Origin: Christiangramia lutea
Lineage (GTDB): Bacteria > Bacteroidota > Bacteroidia > Flavobacteriales > Flavobacteriaceae
Reading direction: 5' to 3'
Assembly: GCF_022489035.1 (NCBI RefSeq)
Contig: NZ_JAKVTV010000006.1
Span: forward strand, 62,001-126,000
Length of the DNA stretch: 64,000 nucleotides
Positions 25,235 to 33,896 of the stretch are shown piece by piece; positions within the stretch are counted from its first letter, which is position 1; each line of letters starts with the position of its first letter. A model generated the notes under the pieces. That model did no database searches. It was not told the origin of the DNA and worked only from the letters and a program-made list of their open reading frames with translations. The position numbers were made by a program, and so were the translations under genes.

Positions 25235-26122
25235 ATGGCACATAAGGCCGGATTTGTAAATATTATTGGGAATCCCAATGTGGGAAAATCAACTCTGATG
25301 AATGCTTTCGTTGGAGAACGACTTTCAATTATCACCTCTAAAGCGCAAACTACCCGTCATAGGATTTTAGGGATCGTAAATGGTGAGGATTTTCAGGTCA
25401 TTTTAAGTGATACGCCTGGAATCATCAAGCCGGCATACGAATTGCAGGCGTCAATGATGGATTTTGTGAAATCTGCTTTTGAGGATGCTGATGTGCTTAT
25501 CTATATTGTTGAAATTGGAGAGAAAGCATTGAAAGATGAGGCATTTTTCAATAAAATCGCGAATTCTGAGGTGCCGGTTCTTCTACTTCTGAATAAGATA
25601 GATAGATCTAACCAGGAACAGCTGGAGGAGCAGGTAACTTACTGGACAGAAAAAGTTCCAACTGCAGAAATTCACCCAATTTCTGCTCTGGAAGGATTTA
25701 ATGTTTCTGAAGTTTTCAACAGGATCATTGAGCTTCTTCCGGAATCACCAGCTTTTTACCCAAAGGATACTCTAACCGATAAGCCTGAAAGGTTCTTCGT
25801 GAATGAAATTATTCGTGAAAAGATCCTGATGCATTATAAAAAGGAGATCCCTTATAGTGTCGAGATCGAAACAAGTGAGTTTTTTGAAGAAGAGGAGATC
25901 ATCAGAATGCGAAGTGTGATTATGGTAGAGAGGGAAACTCAAAAGGGGATCATTATAGGTCATAAAGGTTCAGCTCTGAAACGGGTAGGGGTAGAAGCCA
26001 GGAAGGACCTTGAAAAATTCTTCGGAAAACAAGTGCATCTCGAATTATACGTAAAGGTGAATAAAAATTGGAGAAGTGATAGTAAGCAGCTACGCAGATT
26101 CGGGTACACAGATAAAAAATAA
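25235..26122 (+). CDS. era: GTPase Era
   Basis: A 295-residue GTPase that binds 16S rRNA and helps assemble the 30S ribosomal subunit. G1 is GNPNVGKST (12-20), the switch region contains TTRHR, G3 is DTPG (about 61-64) and G4 is NKID (about 120-123). The C-terminal KH RNA-binding domain (about 200-280) contains the GIIIGHKGSALK motif. Length is normal for the family. The related GTPase gene der follows after 77 bases with its own promoter box, a pairing seen across Flavobacteriia. Confidence 0.97.
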   Translation: MAHKAGFVNIIGNPNVGKSTLMNAFVGERLSIITSKAQTTRHRILGIVNGEDFQVILSDTPGIIKPAYELQASMMDFVKSAFEDADVLIYIVEIGEKALKDEAFFNKIANSEVPVLLLLNKIDRSNQEQLEEQVTYWTEKVPTAEIHPISALEGFNVSEVFNRIIELLPESPAFYPKDTLTDKPERFFVNEIIREKILMHYKKEIPYSVEIETSEFFEEEEIIRMRSVIMVERETQKGIIIGHKGSALKRVGVEARKDLEKFFGKQVHLELYVKVNKNWRSDSKQLRRFGYTDKK

Positions 26123-26168
26123 TCTTTTCAGCTTAAAATACGGGAAAGTATAATTAGTTAAAAACCAC

Positions 26169-26176
26169 TAATTTTG
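26169..26176 (+). promoter_or_regulatory. -7 promoter box of der
   Basis: TAATTTTG is a perfect TAnnTTTG box, 23 bases before the der ATG. I could not place a convincing -33 element. Confidence 0.35.
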
Positions 26177-26199
26177 CTCCCTGAAATCAATTTATAGTT

Positions 26200-27504
26200 A
26201 TGGGCAACATTGTCGCCATTGTGGGTAGGCCTAATGTAGGTAAATCAACTTTTTTTAATCGACTTATTCAGCGTCGAGAGGCTATTATCGACTCTGTGAG
26301 TGGGGTAACCCGTGACAGACATTACGGAAAGTCTGACTGGAATGGGAAAAGATTTTCTCTTATCGATACCGGAGGTTACGTAAAAGGGAGTGATGATATT
26401 TTTGAAGAGGAGATAGATAAGCAGGTGGAACTTGCTATCGAGGAGGCAGACGCTATAATTTTTATGGTTGATGTTGAGAGTGGAGTGACTTCGATGGATG
26501 AAGAAGTTGCCAATCTTTTAAGAAGGGTCAACAAACCGGTTTTACTTGCGGTGAACAAAGTTGATAATAATAAACGACTTGCCAATGCGGTTGAATTTTA
26601 TTCTCTAGGTCTCGGCGATTATTTCCCAATTGCCAGTACTAATGGTAGTGGAACCGGAGATCTTCTGGATGCTTTAATTGAAGCTCTTCCTGAGGTGGAA
26701 GACGATGAGGAATCTGAATTGCCAAGATTTGCCGTTGTTGGAAGGCCAAATGCAGGAAAATCTTCATTCATCAATGCCTTAATTGGTGAAGACAGATATA
26801 TAGTTACAGATATTGCCGGAACAACCCGTGATTCTATTGATACTAGATACAATAGATTCGGATTTGAATTTAACCTGGTAGATACTGCCGGAATTCGTAG
26901 AAAATCCAAGGTTAAAGAAAATCTGGAGTTTTATTCTGTTATGAGATCTGTGAGGGCTATCGAGAATGCAGATGTTTGTTTGCTGGTGCTTGATGCTACT
27001 CGTGGTTTTGATGGTCAGGTTCAGAATATTTTCTGGCTGGCTCAGAGAAATAATAAAGGGATCGTGATCCTGGTGAATAAGTGGGACCTGGTTGATAAGG
27101 AAACCAATACCATGAAAGAATATGAAGCCGTGATTCGTCGTGAGATTGAACCTTTTACTGATGTACCTATCATATTTATCTCGGTTCTTAATAAACAAAG
27201 GGTTTTCAAGGCTATAGAAACTGCGGTGAAGGTTTTTGAGAGTAGAAGTAAAAAGATAAAAACACGTCAGCTAAATGATGTGATGCTTCCAATTATAGAA
27301 AAGAACCCGCCTCCTGCTTACAAAGGGAAATTTGTGAAGATCAAATTTTGTATGCAGTTACCAACTCCACATCCGCAATTTGCTTTTTTCTGTAATTTAC
27401 CACAATATGTGAGAGATCCTTATAAAAGGTTTATTGAGAATAAGCTAAGGCAGGAGTTCGATTTTCAGGGAGTTCCAATTTCTATTTTCTTCAGAAAGAA
27501 ATAA
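26200..27504 (+). CDS. der: Ribosome-assembly GTPase Der (EngA)
   Basis: A 434-residue protein with two tandem GTPase domains and a C-terminal KH-like domain, needed for 50S subunit assembly. The first G1 is GRPNVGKST (9-17) with DTGG as G3 and NKVD as G4. The second G1 is GRPNAGKSS (about 181-189) with DTAG and NKWD. The KH-like tail (about 350-434) ends in the usual basic stretch. Length and motifs are complete. A gap of about 350 bases without a firm gene follows. Confidence 0.97.
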   Translation: MGNIVAIVGRPNVGKSTFFNRLIQRREAIIDSVSGVTRDRHYGKSDWNGKRFSLIDTGGYVKGSDDIFEEEIDKQVELAIEEADAIIFMVDVESGVTSMDEEVANLLRRVNKPVLLAVNKVDNNKRLANAVEFYSLGLGDYFPIASTNGSGTGDLLDALIEALPEVEDDEESELPRFAVVGRPNAGKSSFINALIGEDRYIVTDIAGTTRDSIDTRYNRFGFEFNLVDTAGIRRKSKVKENLEFYSVMRSVRAIENADVCLLVLDATRGFDGQVQNIFWLAQRNNKGIVILVNKWDLVDKETNTMKEYEAVIRREIEPFTDVPIIFISVLNKQRVFKAIETAVKVFESRSKKIKTRQLNDVMLPIIEKNPPPAYKGKFVKIKFCMQLPTPHPQFAFFCNLPQYVRDPYKRFIENKLRQEFDFQGVPISIFFRKK

Positions 27505-27851
27505 ACTTTTGCTAGTAGCCAAGCTTCAATACTTATTAATTTCTCGTTTCCAGGCATGAGAATGATGGATCCATTAGGCGATAGAATTGAAAATACTCTA
27601 ATTTAAGCTAGTTCCGGCTGTATTAATTGAAAATAGAAAAATCCGTAATTATTGGAATAGTGGTTTTTTTAGGTTTACAAGCGAAAACTTCTGCTCAATT
27701 TTGTGGTATTTTAACAAAAAATTTCTAGGAAAATTCTGGGTAACGTTTCTTATAGCTAGAATATTGTGTGTTCAACGATTATTTTTTGAATTCGTCTTCT
27801 AACTCCTTATTTTTAAGGGAGTTGAATATTAACATTTAAAGAGGAAGGCGT
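27505..27851. other. Gap with possible gene remnant and leader hairpin
   Basis: No intact gene over 60 codons. It holds a 33-codon signal-peptide-like frame (27627-27728, listed separately) and a hairpin, AACTCC (27801-27806) with GGAGTT (27818-27823), which lacks a T run. The hairpin lies 28 bases upstream of the next small ORF, so it may be a 5' leader structure rather than a terminator. Confidence 0.4.
27627..27728 (+). pseudogene. Possible remnant: secretion-signal fragment, 33 codons
   Basis: Starting at TTG 27627, the frame reads like an intact signal peptide (KIEKSVIIGIVVFLGLQAK, then TSAQF) but stops at TAG after 33 residues with no mature domain. It could be the decayed 5' end of a secreted-protein gene, or a chance frame. 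No homologous remainder is visible downstream. Confidence 0.25.
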
Positions 27852-28001
27852 ATGGAAATTTTTACAGATTTTGTTGATAATTATAACAGATCCCTGCGAG
27901 GCCTGAATATTTTTGCTAAAATAGGGGTTACTCTTGCTTTAGCATTAATTCTTCTTGCAGTAATCGGGGCTATTGTGAATGTAATTGTATTCAATGTTTA
28001 A
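27852..28001 (+). CDS. 49-aa membrane protein
   Basis: ATG at 27852 to TAA at 27999-28001, preceded by AGAGGAAGG at 27841-27847, a purine-rich Shine-Dalgarno-like stretch that is rare in this window. The product has a polar N-terminal segment (1-22, ending RSLRGLNIFAK) and one long hydrophobic helix (about 23-47). I do not recognise the family. Good upstream signal, a terminator downstream and sharp hydrophobicity favour a real gene. A small single-pass inner-membrane protein is the only supported description. Confidence 0.55.
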   Translation: MEIFTDFVDNYNRSLRGLNIFAKIGVTLALALILLAVIGAIVNVIVFNV

Positions 28002-28040
28002 AATTGAATTGTAAGCAAAGCCAGTTTAAACGATATTTCC

Positions 28041-28058
28041 CGGCCTTAGATTAGGCCG
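28041..28058 (+). other. GC-rich hairpin
   Basis: CGGCCT (28041-28046) pairs perfectly with AGGCCG (28053-28058) over a six-base loop. No T run follows directly. It lies 40 bases after the 49-aa ORF and may stabilise its 3' end. Confidence 0.35.
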
Positions 28059-28103
28059 ATAGGAATTGTTGTTTTATAGAAAGATTAAAAAATTATTATA
28101 TAA

Positions 28104-28134
28104 GAAGATCCGGATTATCGTTCGGATTTTTTTT
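28104..28134 (+). terminator. Terminator after 49-aa membrane protein gene
   Basis: ATCCG (28108-28112) pairs with CGGAT (28123-28127), followed by eight T residues (28127-28134). Confidence 0.6.
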
Positions 28135-28175
28135 ATGGAAGGAAACCAAAAGCTCAGAAAAATATTCGAAAATAA

Positions 28176-28205
28176 AAAAACCCGCTTCATTGAAGCGGGT
28201 TTTTA
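28176..28205. terminator. Bidirectional terminator, also ending tRNA-Phe
   Basis: AAAAACCCGCTTCA (to 28189) and TGAAGCGGGTTTTT (28191-28204) form a ten-base-pair GC-rich stem with A and T tails on either side. It lies just beyond the 3' end of the minus-strand tRNA-Phe. Confidence 0.75.
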
Positions 28206-28209
28206 AAGG

Positions 28210-28282
28210 TGGTGCCTCCAGGAATCGAACCAGGGACACAAGGATTTTCAGTCCTTTGCTCTACCAACTGAGCTAAGGCACC
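28210..28282 (-). tRNA. tRNA-Phe (anticodon GAA)
   Basis: The minus strand folds into a full 73-base cloverleaf. The acceptor stem is GGTGCCT paired with AGGCACC, with discriminator A at 28210. The D arm contains AGCTCAGTTGGTAGAGC. The anticodon stem AAGGA/TCCTT holds the loop CTGAAAA, giving anticodon GAA at 28249-28247. The T arm contains GGTTCGATTCC. CCA is not encoded. A consensus promoter lies upstream and a strong terminator downstream, so it appears to be a single-gene transcript. Confidence 0.98.
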
Positions 28283-28303
28283 AGTTGCTTTGTTAAGCGG
28301 TGG

Positions 28304-28335
28304 CAAATATAATTTCATTTTTAGGAACTCACAAA
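28304..28335 (-). promoter_or_regulatory. Promoter of tRNA-Phe
   Basis: On the minus strand TTTG (28335-28332), a 20-base spacer and TATATTTG (28311-28304) match both boxes of the flavobacterial promoter. The tRNA 5' end is 21 bases downstream of the box. Confidence 0.65.
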
Positions 28336-28386
28336 GGAAATTTTAAAAAAATGCTTTTGTATTTTAGCTTTTCTAAGAAAATCTGA

Positions 28387-29118
28387 ATGAATCTAGTCGT
28401 CGATGCAGGAAATACCTCTGTAAAGGTCGCTGTTTTTCAAAACAATACGATGGAGCAGCGCTGGGAATTTAAGAGTGAAAAATTTTCAGAAGAATTCGAA
28501 AAAATTAAAAATAAATATCCTGAAATAAGGAAATCCATCATCTCAAGCGTCACTCATGGAGAATCCAAGATGTTCTCAGAGGTCAAAAAAGAGCTTCCAG
28601 TGCTCGTTTTGGATAATAAAACAAAAGTTCCTTTCAAAAATAATTATGCGAGTCCTGAAACACTGGGAAAGGACCGTATCGCTTTAATAAGTTCTGCAGT
28701 GAATTCTTTTCCTGGTAAAAACGTATTGGTGATCGATGCGGGAACCTGTATTACCTATGATTTTAAAACCTCAGAAGAGGTTTATCTGGGAGGGGCGATT
28801 TCACCAGGATTAAATATGAGATTTCGAAGTCTACACAAGTTTACCGCAAATTTACCGTTAGTAGAACCGAAGCCGGAAGCCAATCTAATTGGCAATACTA
28901 CCGAAACCAGTATTTTGTCCGGAATTATTAACGGAATAAAAATGGAATTAAAAGGATGTATAGAATCCTACAGTTCTCAATTCGAAGATTTAACAGTTAT
29001 TTTTACAGGTGGAGATTCTCAAATTTTGTCTATACCATTAAAAAATAGCATATTTGCCAACTCAAATTTTTTGATAGAAGGACTTAATTTCATTCTAGAA
29101 TTTAACAAGACTCAATGA
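28387..29118 (+). CDS. coaX: Type III pantothenate kinase
   Basis: A 243-residue ASKHA-fold kinase that makes 4'-phosphopantothenate, the first committed step to coenzyme A. The phosphate-binding motif is VVDAGNTSVKVAVF (4-17). The second signature, GKDRIALISSA, lies at about 93-103. VIDAGTCITYDF (about 118-129) carries the catalytic Asp. Length fits CoaX and not the type I or II enzymes. Its stop overlaps the next start (ATGA at 29115-29118), which begins a long co-directional run of envelope genes. Confidence 0.95.
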   Translation: MNLVVDAGNTSVKVAVFQNNTMEQRWEFKSEKFSEEFEKIKNKYPEIRKSIISSVTHGESKMFSEVKKELPVLVLDNKTKVPFKNNYASPETLGKDRIALISSAVNSFPGKNVLVIDAGTCITYDFKTSEEVYLGGAISPGLNMRFRSLHKFTANLPLVEPKPEANLIGNTTETSILSGIINGIKMELKGCIESYSSQFEDLTVIFTGGDSQILSIPLKNSIFANSNFLIEGLNFILEFNKTQ

Positions 29119-30359
29119 TAAAACGATTTATAGTAATCGTAGCTTTATTTTCGGGCGTTTTAGCCCAGGCACAGGAAAACGTATCTTCGCCTTATTCATA
29201 TTACGGCATTGGCTTAACTAACTTTAAGGGGACTGTAGAGAACAGATCTATGGGAGGATTAAGTATCTTTGCAGATAGTATCCATTTAAATATGCAAAAT
29301 CCTGCAAGTTATGGGGAGTTAAAGCTTACAAACTATTCTATTGGAGCAAGTCACGACCGTATAAAACTTGATAGTGAGACTGCCAGCGATAATTCAAAGA
29401 TCACTTCTCTGGATTATTTATCTTTAGCCTTTCCTGTTAGTGATAAAGTTGGAATTGGATTAGGGGTTTTACCTTATACTTCGGTTGGTTACCGAATCCT
29501 CGATATGGATGAAGGTTCTGCCAGTTTGCTAGATGGTAGGGGCGGAATGAACCGAGTTTTTCTCGCTGCCGGCTGGGCAATAACCGAAGAATTAAGCGTT
29601 GGCGTTGATGCTAATTATAATTTTGGTAATTTCCAGAATTCACAAAGTATCAATCGCGAGGAATTGCAATATGGTACAACAGATGTAAATCGTTCTGATA
29701 TTAAAGGATTTACCTTTAACTTTGGGGTGAACTATCAAAAGGAACTTACTGAAACATTGAAATTGCATGTTTCATCTACCTATGCCCCGGCAATGGATCT
29801 TGATTCAGAGAATTCAAGATCTATTTCTACTGTAGATTTTTCCAGTGGAACTGGGCGAATTATCGACTTTAGGGAGTTGGATTTAAGCGATACTCAGTTT
29901 GAGTTTCCTTCAAAGCTATCTTTTGGTGCTGGTATTGGAGAGATGAATAAATGGTTTGTAGGAGCTGAGTATGCAAATGTTGGCTCTTCGTCTTATGCGG
30001 ATAGTTTCAGTTTTAGAGGAGATAATGGTGAATATGAAGATGCTTCTGAATTTTCTTTAGGAGGTTTTTATATTCCTAATTATAATTCGTTCACAAGTTA
30101 TTTTGAACGAGTTGTTTACAGGGCTGGATTTAGATATGACGAGACCGGTTTAATCGTGAACGACGAATCTATAAATGAGTTTGGCATGTCTTTTGGATTA
30201 GGTTTGCCAGTTGGATCAAATTTCTCCAACATTAATCTTGGAATCGAGCTTGGACAGAGAGGTACCATGGACGCCGGATTAATTAGGGAGAACTTTTTAA
30301 GACTGTCTATAGGCTTGTCTTTAAATGATAAATGGTTCACGAAGAGAAAATTTAATTAA
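29115..30359 (+). CDS. Putative outer-membrane beta-barrel protein
   Basis: A 414-residue secreted protein with signal peptide (1-20, ending LAQAQE). It is followed by SSPYSYYGIGLTNFKGTVEN, an opening typical of a Bacteroidota outer-membrane protein family distantly like FadL/PorV. Alternating hydrophobic strands run to the end, and the final residues (NDKWFTKRKFN) are basic rather than the usual terminal Phe of a barrel. Function is unknown. It is translationally coupled to coaX and followed after 23 bases by a TPR protein, an arrangement conserved in Flavobacteriia as far as I recall. Confidence 0.75.
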   Translation: MIKRFIVIVALFSGVLAQAQENVSSPYSYYGIGLTNFKGTVENRSMGGLSIFADSIHLNMQNPASYGELKLTNYSIGASHDRIKLDSETASDNSKITSLDYLSLAFPVSDKVGIGLGVLPYTSVGYRILDMDEGSASLLDGRGGMNRVFLAAGWAITEELSVGVDANYNFGNFQNSQSINREELQYGTTDVNRSDIKGFTFNFGVNYQKELTETLKLHVSSTYAPAMDLDSENSRSISTVDFSSGTGRIIDFRELDLSDTQFEFPSKLSFGAGIGEMNKWFVGAEYANVGSSSYADSFSFRGDNGEYEDASEFSLGGFYIPNYNSFTSYFERVVYRAGFRYDETGLIVNDESINEFGMSFGLGLPVGSNFSNINLGIELGQRGTMDAGLIRENFLRLSIGLSLNDKWFTKRKFN

Positions 30360-30382
30360 CCACTGCAATAACACATAAGAAG

Positions 30383-31756
30383 ATGAAAAAAAGATTTCTA
30401 GCACTATTAACAATTGCCTTGTTAGGTTTAGAGTCTGTAAGTGCACAATCTGGAGATTGTACTACGATGGCTGCATTAGCCTACGATGATGCTAAAGCGA
30501 AAAATTATGATGCTGCTTACCCGGCTTTACAGAAAGTAAGGGAAGAGTGTCCAAAATATAGTCTAGCTACTTACCAGTATCTGGAAAGAGCTATCGAGGC
30601 TAAGATAGATAAGGCTGAGCAAGGAGATAAAAAGGAATTAGTTGAGGAACTAATTGGAGTTTGGGAGCAAAGACTTGAGCTTTACCCTGAGAAAACTTCA
30701 AAAGGTAAGATCTATTCAGACATAGCTTTGCTTAAATTCGATAATAAGATCGGAAGTAAAGAAGACCAATATAATGCTTTTGATAGAGCTTATACCGAAG
30801 ATAAAGACAACTTTAAAAGTCCAAAAGGTCTTTATGCTTATTTCGACCTGATGGCCGAAATGCAGGATGAAGGGGAGAGAAGTCTTCAAGATGTTTTTGA
30901 TAACTACGATAGAGTTTTCACCAAGATCGAAGAAGAAGAAAATGAAGCTGCAGAAAACCTTGCTCCACTTTTACAGAAGCAGGAAAATGGAGAAGATCTT
31001 ACTTCTAAAGAGCAAAAGCAGATCAAGTATGCTGAGATCAACCTTGCTAACTATAGTAAAGTTAAGGAAGCGATAAACGCGAAGCTTGGTGCGAGAGCAG
31101 ATTGTGATAACCTGATCCCTCTTTACAGCAAAGACTTTGAAGCTAAAAAATCTGATGTGGCATGGTTGAAAAATGCTAACGCAAGACTTTCAGCTAAAGA
31201 CTGTACAGAAGATCCATTATTTATCCAGGTTTCTGAAGCGCTTCACAAACTAGAGCCTTCTGCAAAATCTGCATATTCTTTAGGTCAGCTTGCTGAATCT
31301 GAAGGAAACAGCTCAAAAGCGCTTGAGTACTATAATGAAGCTGCTGAACTTGAAACAAACAAGTCTGATAAAGCGAAGATCTATTATAGAATTGCGAATA
31401 ACTACAAGGATAAAGGTAGTTATGGGCAGGCAAGAAGCTTTTATAGAAAAGCTCTAAACCAGAAGCCTTCTCTTGGTAGTGCATACCTTCAAATCGCGAG
31501 TATGTATGCCCAGAGTGCAAACAACTGTGGTGAGGATGCATTTAGTAAAAGAGCGGTGTACTGGTTAGCTGCCGATTATGCTTCCAGAGCTGCGAGAGTA
31601 GATCCATCTATCGCCAGCAACGCAAATCAGGCTGCTGCTGCATATAGAGGTAGAGCTCCACAGAAATCTGATGTATTCCAGTCTAGTAAAAATGCTGGAG
31701 ACGCGATCTCTATTGGATGCTGGATCGGTGAGACTGTTCGTATCCCGAGCCTATAA
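30383..31756 (+). CDS. Secreted tetratricopeptide-repeat protein
   Basis: A 457-residue protein with signal peptide (1-22, ending VSAQSG). Helical TPR units are clearest at about 295-390, including SAYSLGQLAESEGNSSKAL and KIYYRIANNYKDKGSYGQA. Cysteines at 26, 55, 246 and 273 could form disulfides in the periplasm. TPR proteins act as scaffolds; the partner here is unknown. The lptC start follows the stop directly (31757), so a role in envelope assembly is plausible but inferred from position only. Confidence 0.85.
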   Translation: MKKRFLALLTIALLGLESVSAQSGDCTTMAALAYDDAKAKNYDAAYPALQKVREECPKYSLATYQYLERAIEAKIDKAEQGDKKELVEELIGVWEQRLELYPEKTSKGKIYSDIALLKFDNKIGSKEDQYNAFDRAYTEDKDNFKSPKGLYAYFDLMAEMQDEGERSLQDVFDNYDRVFTKIEEEENEAAENLAPLLQKQENGEDLTSKEQKQIKYAEINLANYSKVKEAINAKLGARADCDNLIPLYSKDFEAKKSDVAWLKNANARLSAKDCTEDPLFIQVSEALHKLEPSAKSAYSLGQLAESEGNSSKALEYYNEAAELETNKSDKAKIYYRIANNYKDKGSYGQARSFYRKALNQKPSLGSAYLQIASMYAQSANNCGEDAFSKRAVYWLAADYASRAARVDPSIASNANQAAAAYRGRAPQKSDVFQSSKNAGDAISIGCWIGETVRIPSL

Positions 31757-32326
31757 ATGAAACTCACATATAGCAATATAATTTCAGGCATTGTCACGCT
31801 CATAGGCGTGACAATGCTTTTTTCATGCGAAGGTAATTTGCAGGAGGTGAGAGCTTTTAGCTTGGAGGAAGACGCTCCACAGGCAATCGCCGAAGGCATC
31901 AATTTAAAATTTACAGATTCCGGCAGGCTGGTGGCGAACCTTAGGAGTCCTAAAATGCTGGATTATACCAATAAGGCTTTCCCGTATCGTGAATTTCCAG
32001 ATGGAGTTCAGGTAGAGTTCTTTGATGAGCAGAATAAAAAAAATACGGTAGATGCAGATTATGGGATCGTCTATGAACAGACCAACCTGATAGACCTTCA
32101 GGGAAATGTAGTTATTCATACTGCAGATAGTACAAAATTAGAAGCCAGTCAGATTTTTTGGGATCAGGAGCGAAACTGGATATTTACAGATAAGCCAAAT
32201 ACTATTAGGTTTCCTGATGGTTCCTTTACCGATGATCTTGGTTTTGATTCTAATCAGGATTTCAGTAATTTTCGTTCAAGAACTAATACAGGTATACAAG
32301 TTATAGAAGAAGAAAAGGATGAATAA
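31757..32326 (+). CDS. lptC: LptC-like LPS export protein
   Basis: A 189-residue periplasmic protein tethered at the N-terminus, here probably as a lipoprotein (lipobox-like FSC, Cys24). LptC links the LptBFG transporter to LptA in lipopolysaccharide export. The beta-jellyroll pattern is visible from about residue 45 (EGINLKFTDSGRLVANLRS), with DADYGIVYEQTNLIDLQGNV and SQIFWDQERNWIFTDKP as conserved parts. Length is normal. It overlaps the following 63-aa ORF by eight bases. Other lpt genes are not in this window. Confidence 0.85.
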   Translation: MKLTYSNIISGIVTLIGVTMLFSCEGNLQEVRAFSLEEDAPQAIAEGINLKFTDSGRLVANLRSPKMLDYTNKAFPYREFPDGVQVEFFDEQNKKNTVDADYGIVYEQTNLIDLQGNVVIHTADSTKLEASQIFWDQERNWIFTDKPNTIRFPDGSFTDDLGFDSNQDFSNFRSRTNTGIQVIEEEKDE

Positions 32327-32510
32327 GTTTTTTAGATATTTTGAGTATGCGTACCTGTTTTTCGCAGCATTCTTCATTTTTGAAGCGATAAGAATATGGA
32401 ATACTGAAAGGAATAGGGCATATTTATTCCTGTTTTTTGTTTGTATCGCTATTTTTATGTACTTCTTTAAGAGGCGCTTCAGGCGTAAATATGAAGATCG
32501 CAATAAATAA
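32319..32510 (+). CDS. 63-aa two-helix membrane protein
   Basis: Starts inside the end of lptC (8-base overlap) and ends five bases before the next gene, so it is embedded in the operon. The product has hydrophobic segments at about 6-23 and 33-51 and a very basic tail (KRRFRRKYEDRNK). I do not recognise the family by name. Overlap with lptC suggests translational coupling and a possible role near LPS export, which is inference. Confidence 0.7.
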   Translation: MNKFFRYFEYAYLFFAAFFIFEAIRIWNTERNRAYLFLFFVCIAIFMYFFKRRFRRKYEDRNK

Positions 32511-32515
32511 CCTGA

Positions 32516-33802
32516 ATGGAGGTTGATATAATAATTATAATTTGCTCTCTACTGCTTTCTGCATTTTTCTCAGGGATGGAGATTGCGTACGTGTCTTCAA
32601 ATAAGATCTTCATTGAGATCGAAAAAAGACAGAATGATTTTCTGGCTAAGGTTCTAAAAAGACTTACTAAAAAACCTTCCAAATTTATAGCAACCATGCT
32701 TGTGGGTAATAATATTGCCCTGGTAGTTTATGGTTTTTTTATGGGTGATCTTTTGATGACCTGGTTAAGTGGTATTGAAACCGATAGTGGTTTTGTGAAG
32801 TATCTCATATCAGATCTTAGTCTGCTTACCCAAACCGTAATCTCAACCTTGATTATTCTTCTTACAGCTGAATTTCTTCCTAAGGTTTTCTTTCAGATTT
32901 ACGCAAACAGCATGTTGAAATTCTTTGCTGTACCGGCCTATATCTTTTATATCATTTTCAGCTTTGTTTCATCGTTCGTTATATGGATTTCAGATATTAT
33001 CCTGAAGCGATTCTTTAAAACTGAAGGAGATGAGGTGCAGTTGGCTTTCAGTAAAGTGGAATTAGGGAATTTCATTAGTGAGCAAATGGAAACGGTAGAG
33101 GAGCACGAGGACGTAGATAGTGAGATACAGATCTTTCAGAATGCTCTTTCCTTTTCAGATATTAAAGCCAGGGAAGTAATGATCCCGCGAACAGAGATCA
33201 TTGCAGTAGATCAAAACCAGGCGCCAAACGACCTTATTGAAACCTTCACCGAAACCGGGCTTTCAAAACTGCTGGTTTATAATGAAACCATAGATGATAT
33301 TATTGGTTATGTGCATTCCTTTGAACTTTTTAAAAGGCCAAAATCTATAAAATCTATTTTGTTGCCGGTGATCTTTGTTCCGGAAACCATGTGGATCAAA
33401 GATGTGCTTAATATTCTAATTAAGAAGCGGAAGAGTATCGCCGTGGTAATTGACGAGTATGGTGGTACCAGTGGTATGATGACCGTAGAGGATATCGTGG
33501 AGGAGCTTTTTGGGGAGATCGAAGACGAACATGATTCTGCCGTAATGATCGAAGAGAAGCTTGAAGAGAATCACTATAAGTTTTCGGCAAGGCTGGAAGT
33601 AGATTATCTAAATGAGATCTATAAAGTAAATATTCCTGTAGGTGAAAACTACGAGACTTTAAGTGGTTTTATTGTAAACCATACTGAAGAAATTCCGCAA
33701 CAGGAAGAGGTGATCCAGATCGAAGAATTCGAAATAAAAATTCTTGAAACTTCCAATACCAAAATCGAATTGGTAGAGCTGAAAATCAATCCTGAAGATT
33801 AA
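32516..33802 (+). CDS. CNNM/CorC-type hemolysin-family membrane protein
   Basis: A 428-residue protein with the DUF21 (CNNM) membrane domain (about 1-170, including LLLSAFFSGMEIAYVSSNK), a tandem CBS domain pair (about 195-330, including AREVMIPRTEIIAVD and DEYGGTSGMMTVEDIVEE) and a C-terminal CorC_HlyC domain (about 345-428). Relatives are magnesium or cobalt exporters or their regulators. The older name hemolysin is misleading. It lies in the operon between the 63-aa protein and the PpiD-like chaperone. Confidence 0.9.
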   Translation: MEVDIIIIICSLLLSAFFSGMEIAYVSSNKIFIEIEKRQNDFLAKVLKRLTKKPSKFIATMLVGNNIALVVYGFFMGDLLMTWLSGIETDSGFVKYLISDLSLLTQTVISTLIILLTAEFLPKVFFQIYANSMLKFFAVPAYIFYIIFSFVSSFVIWISDIILKRFFKTEGDEVQLAFSKVELGNFISEQMETVEEHEDVDSEIQIFQNALSFSDIKAREVMIPRTEIIAVDQNQAPNDLIETFTETGLSKLLVYNETIDDIIGYVHSFELFKRPKSIKSILLPVIFVPETMWIKDVLNILIKKRKSIAVVIDEYGGTSGMMTVEDIVEELFGEIEDEHDSAVMIEEKLEENHYKFSARLEVDYLNEIYKVNIPVGENYETLSGFIVNHTEEIPQQEEVIQIEEFEIKILETSNTKIELVELKINPED

Positions 33803-33896
33803 ATTCTGAAAGTTAAGAATTTGCTAATTTTAAATTTTATTATTAGGCTAAAAACCTTATTTTCGCCCCCTATATTTTGACAAATTATACATTCAA

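Noticed and set aside
28136-28207. Short frame beginning ATG at 28136 and running through a terminator
   Set aside because: Its last third is the stem-loop of the bidirectional terminator, so it is not a gene.
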